From Blattamonas nauphoetae (Eukaryota; Preaxostyla; Oxymonadida), in contig JARBJD010000126.1 in assembly GCA_033064195.1 (NCBI GenBank), positions 62,001 to 126,000 of the forward strand: DNA of 64,000 bases, given 5' to 3'. Below the pieces are notes generated by a model. That model was not told the origin of the DNA. It saw nothing but the letters and a program-made list of their open reading frames with translations, and did no database searches. Shown here piece after piece: positions 22,001 through 32,002 of this stretch (the first letter of the stretch is position 1; the number at the start of each line of letters is the position of its first letter). The position numbers and the translations under genes are program-made.

Positions 22001-25000
22001 TCTCTCTGACAGGCTCTCGAATGATGATTGGTCAACACACCCTCTCTTTTGTGGAACAAGGCCAATCCACCCTGATCAATGTTTCTGTCTCGATCGACAC
22101 ATCTACAACGGGAAGTGGAGAGAAAGTTGTGTTTGGAGGGTCGAAGTTGAAATATGGGACGACATACACAATCTCATCGCTGACATCCAACACACTCCAC
22201 TTCGCTCTGGATGGAACTCTGACCTTCCGAACACCAAATGAACCAGCTCGAATTGTTGGGATTTGGGTCGAGTTGGACTCGAGTGGGAACACGACATCGA
22301 TCACAGTTCGAGGACGACAGATTGCGAAAGGATCATACACCGTATGGTTGAACTCGGAGAGTGGTCCATCGTTTGAGATTTCGTTTGTGGATGAGATGAG
22401 TGATGAGAGGAACTCGAGCATCAGTTCAGTTTCGATTTTTGGAGAATCGGCAGTTCTGTCGTTCAACTCAACATACACTCTCTTCTCTGTTGTGCCAACA
22501 TCGTCACCTTCCGCATCTCTCCTCATCAATGCCAATCCCTCTTCTTTCCGAACACCAGATGAGCCAGCCAGAATTGTTGGAATTTGGGGAGAGTTGGCTT
22601 CGAGTGGGAACACGACATCGATCACAGTTCGGGGACGACAGATTGCGAAAGCATCATACACAGTGAAACTGAACTCGGAAAGTGGTCCATCATTTCAGAT
22701 ATCATTTCTGGATGAGCTGAGTGATGAGAGGAATTCGAGCATCAGTTCAGTTTCTATTTTTGGAGAATCGGCAGTTCTGTCGTTCGACACGACATACACG
22801 CTCTTCTCTGTCACTCCGTTTGCCTCTCCTTCTGAGACTCTCCTCATTGATGCCAATCCAAACTCATTTCTCATCGCTGAGCCAGCCAGAATTGTTGGAA
22901 TTTGGGGTGAGTTGGACTCGAGTGGAAACACGACATCGATCACAGTTCGAGGACGACAGATTGCGAAAGGATCTTACACAGTGAAACTGAACTCGGAAAG
23001 TGGTCCATCATTTGAGATTTCGTTTGTAGATGAGCTGAGTGATGAGAGGAACTCGAGCGTCAGTTCAGTTTCTATTTTTGGAGAATCGGCAGTTCTGTCG
23101 TTCGACACAACATACTCACTCTTCTCTGTTGCGCCATCTTCACTTCTTTCTAACGCTCTCCTCATTGATGCATCCCCCAACTCCATTCTCATCGCTGAAC
23201 CAATACGTATCATTTCGACCTTTCCTGTTCTCAGCATCGACATCCAAGCTGTCACTGTCTCCATTTCTGGACGAGCCTTCCTCTTCGCCTCTTTTACTGC
23301 TCAACTTCAGATCACCTCTCCAACGACATCATCTCCCTTCACAGCAACAGCCACTCGAATATCACGGGAAGAGCTTGAGATGACACTTCCAATCCTGTCT
23401 GGCACACCAACCATCCAGTTTGGAGACAAGATCACGATTCTATCAATGGAAAATGGAGACAATGAAGCGATTTTGGATTGTTCGACATTCGTGATTCCCC
23501 AACCTCCCCAAGTCACATCAGCCGAATGCCATTTCATCAGTTCTCTCAACACAACCATCAGGATCGAGTTGAATGGCACGGATCTTCCTTTTCACACTCG
23601 ATTTTTGGTGACACTGGATTCTGGCGACTCCTTTGAGATCACATTCGGCTCAACTCTGACAGGATCGACCGCTGAAATGACGATTGGATGGCCAGACACG
23701 CTCCAATACAGCACGACATTCCGAATTGTCTCGATCAGGAATGAAGACACAACCCAAACAATCTTCGTCGACGATCCGGTTTCCTTCTCAACTGGTCCAG
23801 TTCCATCTGCGATCGTCGTGTTCTGTGACTCATCGTCGTCTGATTCTTCTCGTTTCTGTGGGACGAGTGAACGACCTTGCAGTTCGATGGATTCAGCATG
23901 GAAAGTTGGGGCGATGACAGAATCGTTGGATGTATCGATCCGGATCAAAGTGAGTGCGTCACTCTCGAACACTGTTTCTTGTCTAGCTCATGGAATTGTT
24001 GTTGTTGAGAAAGGGACATCGATTGAACCTTCTCTCCGAATTCCTTCGTCCGCGTGGATGGGAGAGATGGGGATGATTGTTGTTTCGTCGGATGGTCTTT
24101 TCGAGCTTCGAGATGTTGATGTTGTGATCGAGTCCACGCAACAATCGTTCGTGTTCCTTTTCGCTTCGAACTCGACTCTGATCATCAAAGATGGATCGTT
24201 CGTTGGTCCTTCGAACTCAACCCCATCAACTTTCAACGAAAACGACGATGACGATGCTGATTCCTCTGTCTGCTGCTGGGAAACTGGAATCATCCAACTG
24301 GACAACTGCTCGACTCGGATTGAATTCACGCAGTTCTCGAATCTTCAGCAAGGAGGGATCAACATGAAAGGTGGAAACCTGTCGATCCAAACGAGTGCCT
24401 TCTCTGGGAACACACCCAACCCTGACCTCGCCTCAGCAGCTCGACGAAATGTTCGCTGCTCTGACGAAGGATCAGTGGACATCAAAACATTGAGTGGAGG
24501 AGATGGCACCCCAACAGATCCCTCGCCTTGGACGTCGATCGAGACTTGCTCACTCTCTGGTGCTGCTGCCAAACCGCTATCGCCTCTCTTTATTCCTTCA
24601 CTTGATTCTGGATCGAAAAGCTCACTCAACAAATCCTCCAAGTCTTTCAATGTGACAATTTGCGGAGATTCACTTTTCCCCTGCGATCTGTCTCTGGAAG
24701 TGTTCGAAATCCTCAAGAACAAAGCTGAAGGGAACTATCAGCTCATTGACCTCACCAAAGATTCAACGATCTCGTTCACCGAGTCCACGATCACACTTTC
24801 TCTTCCTCAATCATCGTTGAGTCTCGAAGCGTCGCTGGAATGGCGTGGCCGACTGGTCTTCGGAAATGGAGCACGAACGACTTCCTCGTTCTGCATTCAA
24901 CGAAACACCGCTGACAGATTCGCTCAATCGGTGAAAGACAATATGAAATGGTGGATTCCTCTTATCGTTGCCCTCGCTGCTGCTTCCGTTCTTTTCATCT

Positions 25001-26046
25001 TCATCATTCTCTGCTGCCGTCGCCACCACTCAAAGACGAAGAAAGAAGAAAAGCTGCTGAATCCGCAGATATCTGAAATGGACGCTCTTCCGCCAGAAAA
25101 GATTGAGATTGTGGAAGACTGGAAATCCAACATGCCACACGACTCACTTTTGGGAGGAGCACAATCGGAAGGTCCATTCAACAAAGCCGACACATCGAAC
25201 GATCGTCAGCACAGTTGGATATCAACACTGGAGACGAAGGAGATGGGACAAGCGGAATCGAATGTGGAAGGAATCGTAATCTTGGATCGTGATGCGATGC
25301 AGCTGAAGCCAGTGAACAGAAAGGACACGCTCTACAATCGACTGCACACGAGTCCAAAGGTCCCGCTGGCGAAACTGCAGACAGCGAAGCAGATTGCTCA
25401 TGCTTTGACTGAACTCCAACGAATGTCTTCTCAGTTGCCTCTGCTGTCTTGCCTCTCGTCGCACTTTGTTCTTTTCGACTCGAATGGGAATGTGGAGCTG
25501 AGGCTGACAGATGGGAATGAAGGAAAGCCAGTCGACCTGATCAATGGAGCTCAAGACCCTCCAATCCATCCACAGCCTCTTGTACCAGTTCCACTCCACG
25601 CCCACAACCACCATCACCCCTCTCACGTCCACTGGTCGGAATTGAACACCCACACACTGACCACGCATCCTTCTCAAGAACCGAGTCAGGGGGAAGGGTT
25701 CGAGTTGCTTCGATGGAGGGCTCCAGAAGCAACTCAGAATGTGGGGGAGCCCGCAAAGGAGTTTGATCACGGAAAGGCGGCAGTGTTCAGTCTTGGTCTG
25801 ATTCTGTTCGAGATTGAGAGCGAGACAGTTCCTCTTCGTGAGATGGATGCAGTGAATGCGAATCGTCAACTCGGAACAGGAACTCTACCGAAAATGGAAC
25901 TGATCCACAATGTTGGACTTGATGAACTGATCGCCTCGTGCCTGTCACTGGACCCATCTCTCCGCCCGAATCTGGACTCGATTGAAAGCAAACTGGACTC
26001 TGTTGAGTTCTCGAACCCAGCCAACCTTCAAATTGAATTCTGTTGA
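19054..26046 (+). CDS. Giant receptor-like protein: signal peptide, beta-helix, TIG repeats, TM helix, kinase-like tail (2,330 aa)
   Basis: An uninterrupted single-exon frame. Residues 1-25 form a hydrophobic signal peptide (WQVLALVTVLISS). About 90-640 and 1500-1900 have the Gly-Gly-Ala / short-strand texture of right-handed parallel beta-helix proteins (IRESNAEVSY, GGAAILITSNTSL, GGAVNI). About 660-1480 hold TIG/IPT-like domains, three of them near-identical. A transmembrane helix at about 1966-1988 (PLIVALAAASVLFIFIILCC) is followed by RRHH and a cytoplasmic tail ending in a kinase C-lobe-like domain (RWRAPEA, VFSLGLILFEIE, LDPSLRP). HRD and DFG are missing, so this is likely a pseudokinase or adaptor. 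The role as a cell-surface receptor or adhesin is inferred. It is the only complete copy in the window and has many NxS/T sites in the ectodomain. Confidence 0.9.
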   Translation: MFMSWQVLALVTVLISSHSLDHVLSLANFLSSNVHIPVSTDMFTLYTAHRSYHACNHLLISTTMALIGNNSELHHSSNIHSANSISDESMDSIKISSVNNPMCILTVRNSSLSLDSWILHADEPKTIVSYVSSSHLMIRKSEIISNIHQSPFVVSGSCGEQSTTIQIVSCSHHSTVTYLLPLVDIDCNLDRAKVNHSLFETSEEQNIRLHPERLGGDEICVICSSLDISSVHFPIGSGPLFSFGMQNEERSDMGLADVRIHTMLSSSSLLNVTSKRTPLSENENRFGSLKQQEIVGCCVSQCSNHDSGTTMLDVNLGGDLISLNTSFSSCIRESNAEVSYANKNYTKKQRLTWLDASTVTSATFTLCTFREMTAAVGSALGGAAILITSNTSLSISQCFFHLCNVTADNDDGGAVNILRPEKAKTTLVVQKSSFVQCKAIGETANFGGSIFARNCTTTQISDSFFEKSKAQHGSAVAIFNLTRATLANCSFVSCKAINAGAISFYYTVTISKLAHLCFRGCSATIVFHSKDFMFSTQTKTDVASRITFCDSTSGSPNVYFQTTNTSDSTLVPQITSTPTVEACTITFTDDEATVTVTTKEVIGGAMGILFEGCLVPRLVYVQFGVNGENSTIGTATVSSGASGILPSATYSLHSFAFPGDLHTQLFSASATLKDANTTTITVNGVMLPEGSYSMLVQSTGSPINISLPRTNSTTLTGDAPLYPSSATGRLDWSMQYEIIRVEHENGGTVSDVQRKTPLTFTTPSEQARIVSVLSRLLNGAKDEVTIVLSGFSLPSGTGSFFVKPSDGPALVEGLVTVSKATQCSAVFSVGWVENSTHLSFGKTYLVQSASSNSVSIVVDSGISFIVPSPPVITSFVLPAECPSDSFSLSVTGQNLPSPETFIVTLSSSRFFEISFVDETTGTGTIKAGLPSEIQFNTTYSIVSVTKEGEHVLLNQTSLTTPLGPTLEKVTTVLNASNKNNVIFSLTGSRMMIGQHTLSFVEQGQSTLINVSVSIDTSTTGSGEKVVFGGSKLKYGTTYTISSLTSNTLHFALDGTLTFRTPNEPARIVGIWVELDSSGNTTSITVRGRQIAKGSYTVWLNSESGPSFEISFVDEMSDERNSSISSVSIFGESAVLSFNSTYTLFSVVPTSSPSASLLINANPSSFRTPDEPARIVGIWGELASSGNTTSITVRGRQIAKASYTVKLNSESGPSFQISFLDELSDERNSSISSVSIFGESAVLSFDTTYTLFSVTPFASPSETLLIDANPNSFLIAEPARIVGIWGELDSSGNTTSITVRGRQIAKGSYTVKLNSESGPSFEISFVDELSDERNSSVSSVSIFGESAVLSFDTTYSLFSVAPSSLLSNALLIDASPNSILIAEPIRIISTFPVLSIDIQAVTVSISGRAFLFASFTAQLQITSPTTSSPFTATATRISREELEMTLPILSGTPTIQFGDKITILSMENGDNEAILDCSTFVIPQPPQVTSAECHFISSLNTTIRIELNGTDLPFHTRFLVTLDSGDSFEITFGSTLTGSTAEMTIGWPDTLQYSTTFRIVSIRNEDTTQTIFVDDPVSFSTGPVPSAIVVFCDSSSSDSSRFCGTSERPCSSMDSAWKVGAMTESLDVSIRIKVSASLSNTVSCLAHGIVVVEKGTSIEPSLRIPSSAWMGEMGMIVVSSDGLFELRDVDVVIESTQQSFVFLFASNSTLIIKDGSFVGPSNSTPSTFNENDDDDADSSVCCWETGIIQLDNCSTRIEFTQFSNLQQGGINMKGGNLSIQTSAFSGNTPNPDLASAARRNVRCSDEGSVDIKTLSGGDGTPTDPSPWTSIETCSLSGAAAKPLSPLFIPSLDSGSKSSLNKSSKSFNVTICGDSLFPCDLSLEVFEILKNKAEGNYQLIDLTKDSTISFTESTITLSLPQSSLSLEASLEWRGRLVFGNGARTTSSFCIQRNTADRFAQSVKDNMKWWIPLIVALAAASVLFIFIILCCRRHHSKTKKEEKLLNPQISEMDALPPEKIEIVEDWKSNMPHDSLLGGAQSEGPFNKADTSNDRQHSWISTLETKEMGQAESNVEGIVILDRDAMQLKPVNRKDTLYNRLHTSPKVPLAKLQTAKQIAHALTELQRMSSQLPLLSCLSSHFVLFDSNGNVELRLTDGNEGKPVDLINGAQDPPIHPQPLVPVPLHAHNHHHPSHVHWSELNTHTLTTHPSQEPSQGEGFELLRWRAPEATQNVGEPAKEFDHGKAAVFSLGLILFEIESETVPLREMDAVNANRQLGTGTLPKMELIHNVGLDELIASCLSLDPSLRPNLDSIESKLDSVEFSNPANLQIEFC
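22240..23200 (+). repeat. Three tandem about 320-bp TIG-domain repeats within the giant gene
   Basis: The unit starting EPARIVGIW...SGNTTSITVRGRQIAKGSYTV recurs with AATTGTTGG at 22251, 22572 and 22890 (spacings 321 and 318 bp). Copies differ at few positions. A fourth equivalent lies in the broken copy 1 at about 10480. This is recent in-frame domain amplification. Confidence 0.9.
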
Positions 26047-26728
26047 CACTCCACACGTCATCACTTGGAAATCACAAATACCAACTCAGTCTTGATTTCG
26101 TGTCCATTCGGTTTTATCCTTATTACCACACAGGATCGTTGTAGACCAAAGTCTCATCCTGTTTTCACTGCACTTTTCTGAATTGGATGCAGCTCTCACC
26201 ATCTTCATTCTTGTCACGTCACAAAGGACACTGCGACTGATCCGACGGGATCATCCATGTCACACACTCACACACTCACACACTCAATCTGTACTCTCAT
26301 CCCCCTCATGTCAACAAGTCTTCATTGCTCATCGGTCGTCGTCTGTTCGCTGAATGGAAGAAGACTCAGATGAGATTCATGGATGGTCACTTCCCCCTCA
26401 TCCGAACACTCCTCTTCACCCATTTCCCGTTGGGAATGTCTCGGGCATATATATCGAGTTTAAAGTAGCATTTTCTGATTTTATTTTCGTTCTCTTTTTC
26501 ATTGATTTTGTTCGTTTTCGTGATTTCTGTCAAACGTCTTGATTTCCACATCACCCACTTTGCATGACATTGGACGTTGATCACTTCGCACATCATTCTT
26601 CATTCACATCACAGACTGTCTGCGGCCACCACTCGCAACACATCACAGATCACAGCTTGGTATCTCTCATCATTTTCTTGTTTCGTCACATTCACGAATG
26701 AGATGTCTTCTTTTCCACTTCAGATTCC
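26047..26728. repeat. 3' flank shared with copy 1 (tandem duplication)
   Basis: Nearly identical to 18069-18735, with a small extra CACACACT microsatellite at about 26260-26290. The offset between matching points (for example 18358 and 26354) is about 7,996 bp. Confidence 0.85.
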
Positions 26729-26857
26729 ACCTTGCCAAACTGGTTTTCTTCTCAAAACTCTCGACTACCCTCATCGATCTTTGAGAACAACCACATCCGA
26801 TTGGAGTGTCTGAGGATTTCACGCTCCGATGAACTTGAAAAAGGCGAGCATTCAGAT

Positions 26858-27278
26858 GTGAGAAAATTTTTGAAAACTTGGGACAGCAAGCCCCCGTACC
26901 ACTTATAAAAAACTTTCGTCTGGTGGATAATTAGTTGTGAATGAGCATCATTCGGTGATTGATGACTTGTTTTGGTGCCTCTAGAGGAAAAACTGCACTT
27001 TTTTTCTCTACTCGTTTTCTCACTCTCTAGTCATTATTTTGAGCGATCGGTGGATTTATTCTGAATAAAAAGGAACAATATGTTGAAAGTTTCTAATAGA
27101 AATCAGTTTTGTAACCTAGATCGAATTTTCACCACTTTTTTTGATCTATGATCTATCCGAAAAAAATTACAGATTTATGTAGTCAGAGTCCTCCTCATTC
27201 ACAAAGTTCACAAAAAAACTGAGATACTTCGTTTTTACGAGCTGGGGTACGCTCCCAAGTTTTCAAAAATTTTCTCAC
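26858..27278. mobile_element. 421-bp MITE with 4-bp target duplication AGAT
   Basis: Inverted ends GTGAGAAAATTTTTGAAAAC and GTTTTCAAAAATTTTCTCAC, with AGAT duplicated at 26854-26857 and 27279-27282. The end motif GTGAGAA..TTTTTGA is shared with the MITE at 10070-10285. The interior is AT-rich and non-coding. Confidence 0.82.
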
Positions 27279-27282
27279 AGAT

Positions 27283-27843
27283 TGTGTTGTTTGCAGACAG
27301 AATTCAGTTGTGGAAAGAACTGTGAATGAACTTGATGTGATGAAATGAGAGGAAGAAGGAGGGTGTGTGGATAGCCATTCACACTCTCGTCGTGATATGC
27401 GTGAACTCGTGAAGGGAGTGGATGCGATGAAATGGGATAATTAGAGACTGTGGTGATGTGTTGATCGAACTGTTGAGATCTTCCTGAAATGAGAAAGCGC
27501 ATTGGTCAGAGGTTGTCGAGAAGAACGAACCACTTTCATGTTGAGTGAGATGAAATCAGAATCCCATCATCGCCTGTGTGTGGTGAGAAACAAAGAGCGA
27601 AAGAAGAGGCAGGGAACGACGAGAGATAGTTAAGCCATCTGAACATGGCAACGAGGACGAACTGAAGTGGATAAGAGAATGACATGGTTGATTCGTGTGG
27701 TGAGTGAAAGGAAGAGTGATGAGATGAAAGGAAGAACGAAGAGATGAAAAGAAGATTTAAAAGCGAGATTGACGTGCCGTGTGAGAGGAAATGGACTTTG
27801 AGAAGGCATGTCTGAAAATGGAGGTCGTGATAGTCGATGAAGA
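27283..27843. other. Intergenic region between convergent giant genes
   Basis: This is the common 3' side of the plus-strand gene ending 26046 and the minus-strand gene ending 27844. I see only short accidental frames and purine-rich sequence. Confidence 0.5.
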
Positions 27844-30591
27844 TCACGAAAGTAGGCCATCGTTGCAGAGGATTGGTTCCTCCTCCATCTCGCAGAGGGT
27901 TGAGGCAACTGTTTCAAGCGATGGACAGTCGTCAGCATTCACACACAGACAGCGAGTAATCAGATCCCTCATCAACACATTCGGTACTCCATCCATCCCT
28001 GGCACAATCCCAGCCTTCAGCTGACGGCACGCATTCACTGCATCCGTCTCCCCAAACGGGATCTGTCCAGTCTCTATTTCCCACAACACAAGGCCGAGCC
28101 GAAAAACCGACACCTGCGATGTGTCAATCTGTTTCTGAACTTCTCCCTTCTCCACAAACTGCTCAGGCGCCGTCCATCGCTCACCATCTCTCTTCTCGCC
28201 ATCTGCTTCACAGTTCATCGTCTTGTCTGTCTTCGACTGTTCTCCATTCGGTGGACGAATCCCATCTTCCATCAAAAGACACAGTTCTCCATCCTTGTTC
28301 ATCTTCACCCAGTGCGATGAAAGATGCAACAGAACATCAGCGAGCGGTGTCGTGTTCTTGATTCTCAGAAGTGCGGTTACCAGTCTCCGCTCTTCTCTTC
28401 GCTTGTTCTCAAGCGGGTTCTTCTCAACATGCAGACGGTGATACAGCGAGTTCTGTCGAGACACATAATGCGAAGCGAAGTTCACACAATCCATCACTTC
28501 AATCACTTCGATGTGTGCCTGTCCAGTCGAAGTCGAGGGCGGGTGTTGTTTAGTGGTCTCTGTTGGCTGTTCTGGTTGATGTTTCGTCAGAGATTTGTCT
28601 TTCATCGCAACTGCTGTCGATTCGATCACATGTCGTCCCATCGTTGGCTCGTCTCCAATCTCCATCTTCTCAATGAACTCCTCTTCTTGAAGCACTTCCT
28701 TCTTCACTTCTTTCTTCACTGACTGGTGTTTCCTTCGACGCCAGCAGATGAACACATGCAACATCAGAATCAGAAACGAGACACCGAGCACAATGGCCAG
28801 AGGAAGCCACCACTTCATGTTGTCTTTCACTGATTGAGCGTATCGTGCTGCACTGTTCGATTGGACCAGGAAGGAATCGACTGTGCGTTGATTGCTTCCG
28901 AACAGCAGTCGACCTCGCCATTCCAGTGAGGGATCCAGAGGAGACAGAGAAGACTTCGAGAGAGACAGAGCGATGTTCGTCTCGTTGAACGAAATCGTGT
29001 TGTTCTCGTTCAACTCAACTTGTTTCGAATGGTTCTCAATCTTCTGCGATGTCACATCAAACACTTCCAGAACAAGATCACATGGAATCAGTGTCGATCC
29101 AGCAATCGAGAGTGAGAATGTCTGGTTCTTCTTGTCAAACGAGGCTGATGATGTGGTGGAGAGTGTGGGGATGAAGAACGCCGAGTCAGCGACGACGCCT
29201 TCTCCACTGAGCGAGCAGTTCGTCGATGAGAGCCAGAGATGAGGATGCTTGTCAGAGAATCCGTCTCCTCCACTCAGACTCCCAACCTTCACGCTTCCCT
29301 CGTCCGAGCAGTGGATGTTCCGACGAGCCGAGGGGAATGATGAGAAGCCCGGGTTGTTCGATTCGAACGATGAGGTGTGAATTGTGAGACTGCCTCCCTT
29401 CATGTTTATCGCTCCATCAGCCAGTTCAGAGAATGTGGATGATGTGATCGAAGTCGTCGTGTTCTCAACGGTGAATGCTCCTGTCGACCACGAACACACG
29501 AACTCTTCCGAATTTGCTGATTGTGATGGTGTTCCAGTGATCGAGCAAGATTCGATTGTAAGATGTCCACCAACCATTCGAACGAAGATGAGAGAAGGAG
29601 AGTCAGAGAGAACAACGTCCACTTGATGCATCCAAACTCGACCTCCCGAAACCGAAATCATCCCTTCTCCAGAACTCAGTGACGAGGAGGGAGGTGCCAC
29701 CACAAGTTCCGGTTTTGTGGAAGGGCCTGCTCGCATCGTGAAGTCTTCGTGAGACTCGATTTGGAGTCGCTCTTTCAGTGTGGTGTTGGGCACGATCGAG
29801 AATGTCGACGATCCGATTCCAATCTCTCGCACAATCTTCCATCCAACTGCCATCGATCGGCAAGGATCGTCTTCTGATCCACAAATCTGACTGTCTGTTC
29901 CCGACGAGTCGACTGAAAGAGTGATTCGAGAGGGTTTGGAGAGTGTTGTGAAGGAGTGAGATTCAAACACCACATCTCCATCTTCTGGGTCTTTTGGTGT
30001 GATCGAGACGATTGGGTATGTTGACAAAAATTGGAGAGTGTCGGACCATCCAAGTGGGAGAGTTGCTGAGACAGCTGTGGATGGTTCTTGCACAGTGATC
30101 AGGAATGAGTGAGAATCGGAAAGTTGAACGTGGTATTTCGTTCCGGAGACAAGATCACTTCCAGTGAATGTGATGATACAACTCGTGTTGAGACTGTTCG
30201 CAAACGCGAATGAACATGTTTCGAGTTTCGGAGGAGAAGGAACTTCAACTGAAACTCCTTCGTTCACAACACATTTTGTCAAGTCTCCAGCAATCACTGA
30301 ATAACTCTTCCCAAATTGAATTAGTTTGGTGGTCTCAGTCAGTCCAGTTTTGAATCGAGCTGAGCATTCTGTCGGAGATGAGCAGATCACATCAGTGATT
30401 GATTTCCACGTATTCTGTCCATCTTTCAGTTTGATTGATCCAATTGAAGAATCCAAAACTCGGCCCTCGAAGTAGACTGTGATCTCTGATCGATCTTTTG
30501 TGAGGATGGAAGACAAACACTTTTCAATGCGAGCAGGTTCAGATGGTGTTTGGAATGAAGTTGAGTCAGACTCGAAGAAGAGTGAGTTGTC
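27844..30591 (-). pseudogene. Giant receptor-like protein, broken copy 3, C-terminal segment (TIG, beta-helix, TM, kinase-like)
   Basis: About 910 residues in one frame ending in a stop at 27844. Order: TIG-type repeats, beta-helix (GAINMKGGSLTIHTSSF), a transmembrane helix (WWLPLAIVLGVSFLILMLHV then CWRRRKH), a Lys/Glu-rich linker, and a kinase C-lobe-like domain with RWTAPEQF, VFRLGLVLWEIETGQIPFGE and CLCVNADDCPSL. HRD and DFG are absent. The frame runs through 30591 into a MITE: upstream of the MITE the text ends TSFERGDNS and after it continues DNSLFFESDSTSFQTPSEPARI. It is the same gene family as 19054-26046 but clearly diverged. It could still be transcribed as a truncated protein. Confidence 0.82.
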
Positions 30592-31154
30592 GGCATGGGT
30601 TTAGTATGTCGGGTCGAAAAAAAGTATGTCGGGTTGGAAAGTTGAGGTGTTGTTTTCCTGATTTATGCCTGGTGAAGAAAGAATATTGATAAAATAATGA
30701 CTGAGTGGGATACTATGAATCATTATCATGTTTTCATTTCACGAGATGACTTTTCACTAGGGACTGTCGAGAAAAAACATTGAAAATTTTGACTTTTTCT
30801 TTGTCATTTTTTTCTCTCTATTGTGAACAAAAAGTGAATTTTACTTCAAATAACGCTCCATTTGTGAGATTATATCAATATTCAAATAATTGCTCGATCA
30901 TAGATTTTGAAACGACCAAGAACACAAAACGGTGAAACAAAGAGATGAGGATCAGAGTGAAACAGAGACGCTTGTCTCGATAATTCAGCTGGAAAACGAT
31001 GATAATGTCAATAAAAATGAAGAAAATCACAATTACATCTTGATTTTGAAGATGATATATGAAATACAGTCAACCCGACATACTAAACTTCCAACCCGAT
31101 ATACTAAACCCAACCCGACATACTAAACCCAACCCGACATACTAAACCCAAGCC
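30592..31154. mobile_element. 563-bp transposon with 8-bp target duplication GAGTTGTC
   Basis: Ends are GGCATGGGTTTAGTATGTCG on the left and the complement of GGCTTGGGTTTAGTATGTCG on the right. GAGTTGTC is duplicated at 30584-30591 and 31155-31162. The right arm holds four head-to-tail copies of a motif containing CCCGACATACTAAACC, the left arm two. The interior is AT-rich with no gene. An 8-bp duplication fits hAT or Mutator-like superfamilies; I cannot choose. Confidence 0.82.
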
Positions 31155-32002
31155 GAGTTGTCTCCTCTTTCGAACGATGTAAGCGAATATCCTGTCCCGA
31201 AGTCCAATTGTCCTTCCTTCTCTTCCTCATTCACAAAAGGATACAGTGTCACTGAAAGTGGCGAGATGGTTCCATTTTCTTCTGTTGTCACTTTCAGTTT
31301 CTTCACATGTGTCTGCTCATTCCCTTGTAGCTGGGATTGGAGAGTGAGGGTGTATTGTGTTCGGCTGAGAAGAGCACACGATGAGAACGAGAGAGTGATG
31401 GTTTTCTTCATGTCGTCAGAGAATGTGAGACTGGAAGAAAGGGAGAGGAATCGTTCTGGTTCTGGTTTCGTTTGGAAGGTCAATCCAGATACGAAGAGGA
31501 CATCATGATCTGAAGAATTCTTCACCCCAGTCACTGTGTAGTCAGTGTTATAATCCAATTCCGTCACACCATCTTCTCCCGAGAAGAGAACAGCTGATCC
31601 AGTTCCTCTCGTCGTTGAGCTGAATGTCACATCAAACGATGTTTGAGTGTTTGTCCCTGTTTCGTTCAGGATCAGCGTGTACGTCATCTCTTTCGTCATC
31701 GCAACTCCTTCCACGCTGAACTCCGCTTTCTTATCACTCTCTGAATATTCAAGGATTCGAAGGGCCGTCAGGCGAGAGGGTTCGGGAGGCACTTGAAAGG
31801 GGACGGGAGTGTCGAACAGAACGTCAGTCGATGACTGTGTAAATGACGTGAGGGTGTACGTTTTACCAAACTCGAACTGAGACTTCTTTTCGGTTTCTGT
31901 CGACGCTCGAGGGAACAATGTCATCACATGAACTCCAAACGACCCATTGCTCTCAGTTGTTCATGTGATCGTTTTCGGGTGTGAAGGAGCACTGTCACTG
32001 GA
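31155..32002 (-). pseudogene. Giant receptor-like protein, broken copy 3, TIG-repeat segment
   Basis: About 260 residues of TIG-type repeats (FGKTYTLTSFTQSS, PPEPSRLTALRI, TYTLILNETG) continuing the C-terminal segment in the 5' direction. An in-frame stop is seen at about 31960 (HPKTIT then stop then TTESNG). The segment is therefore degraded as well as separated from the rest by DIRS fossil 3, which begins at 32003. Confidence 0.78.

Noticed and set aside
10502-23580. Long minus-strand frames opposite the giant genes (for example 22032-22661 and 25222-25869)
   Set aside because: They mirror the codon bias of the true plus-strand frame, occur at equivalent places in both paralogues, and carry no domain.
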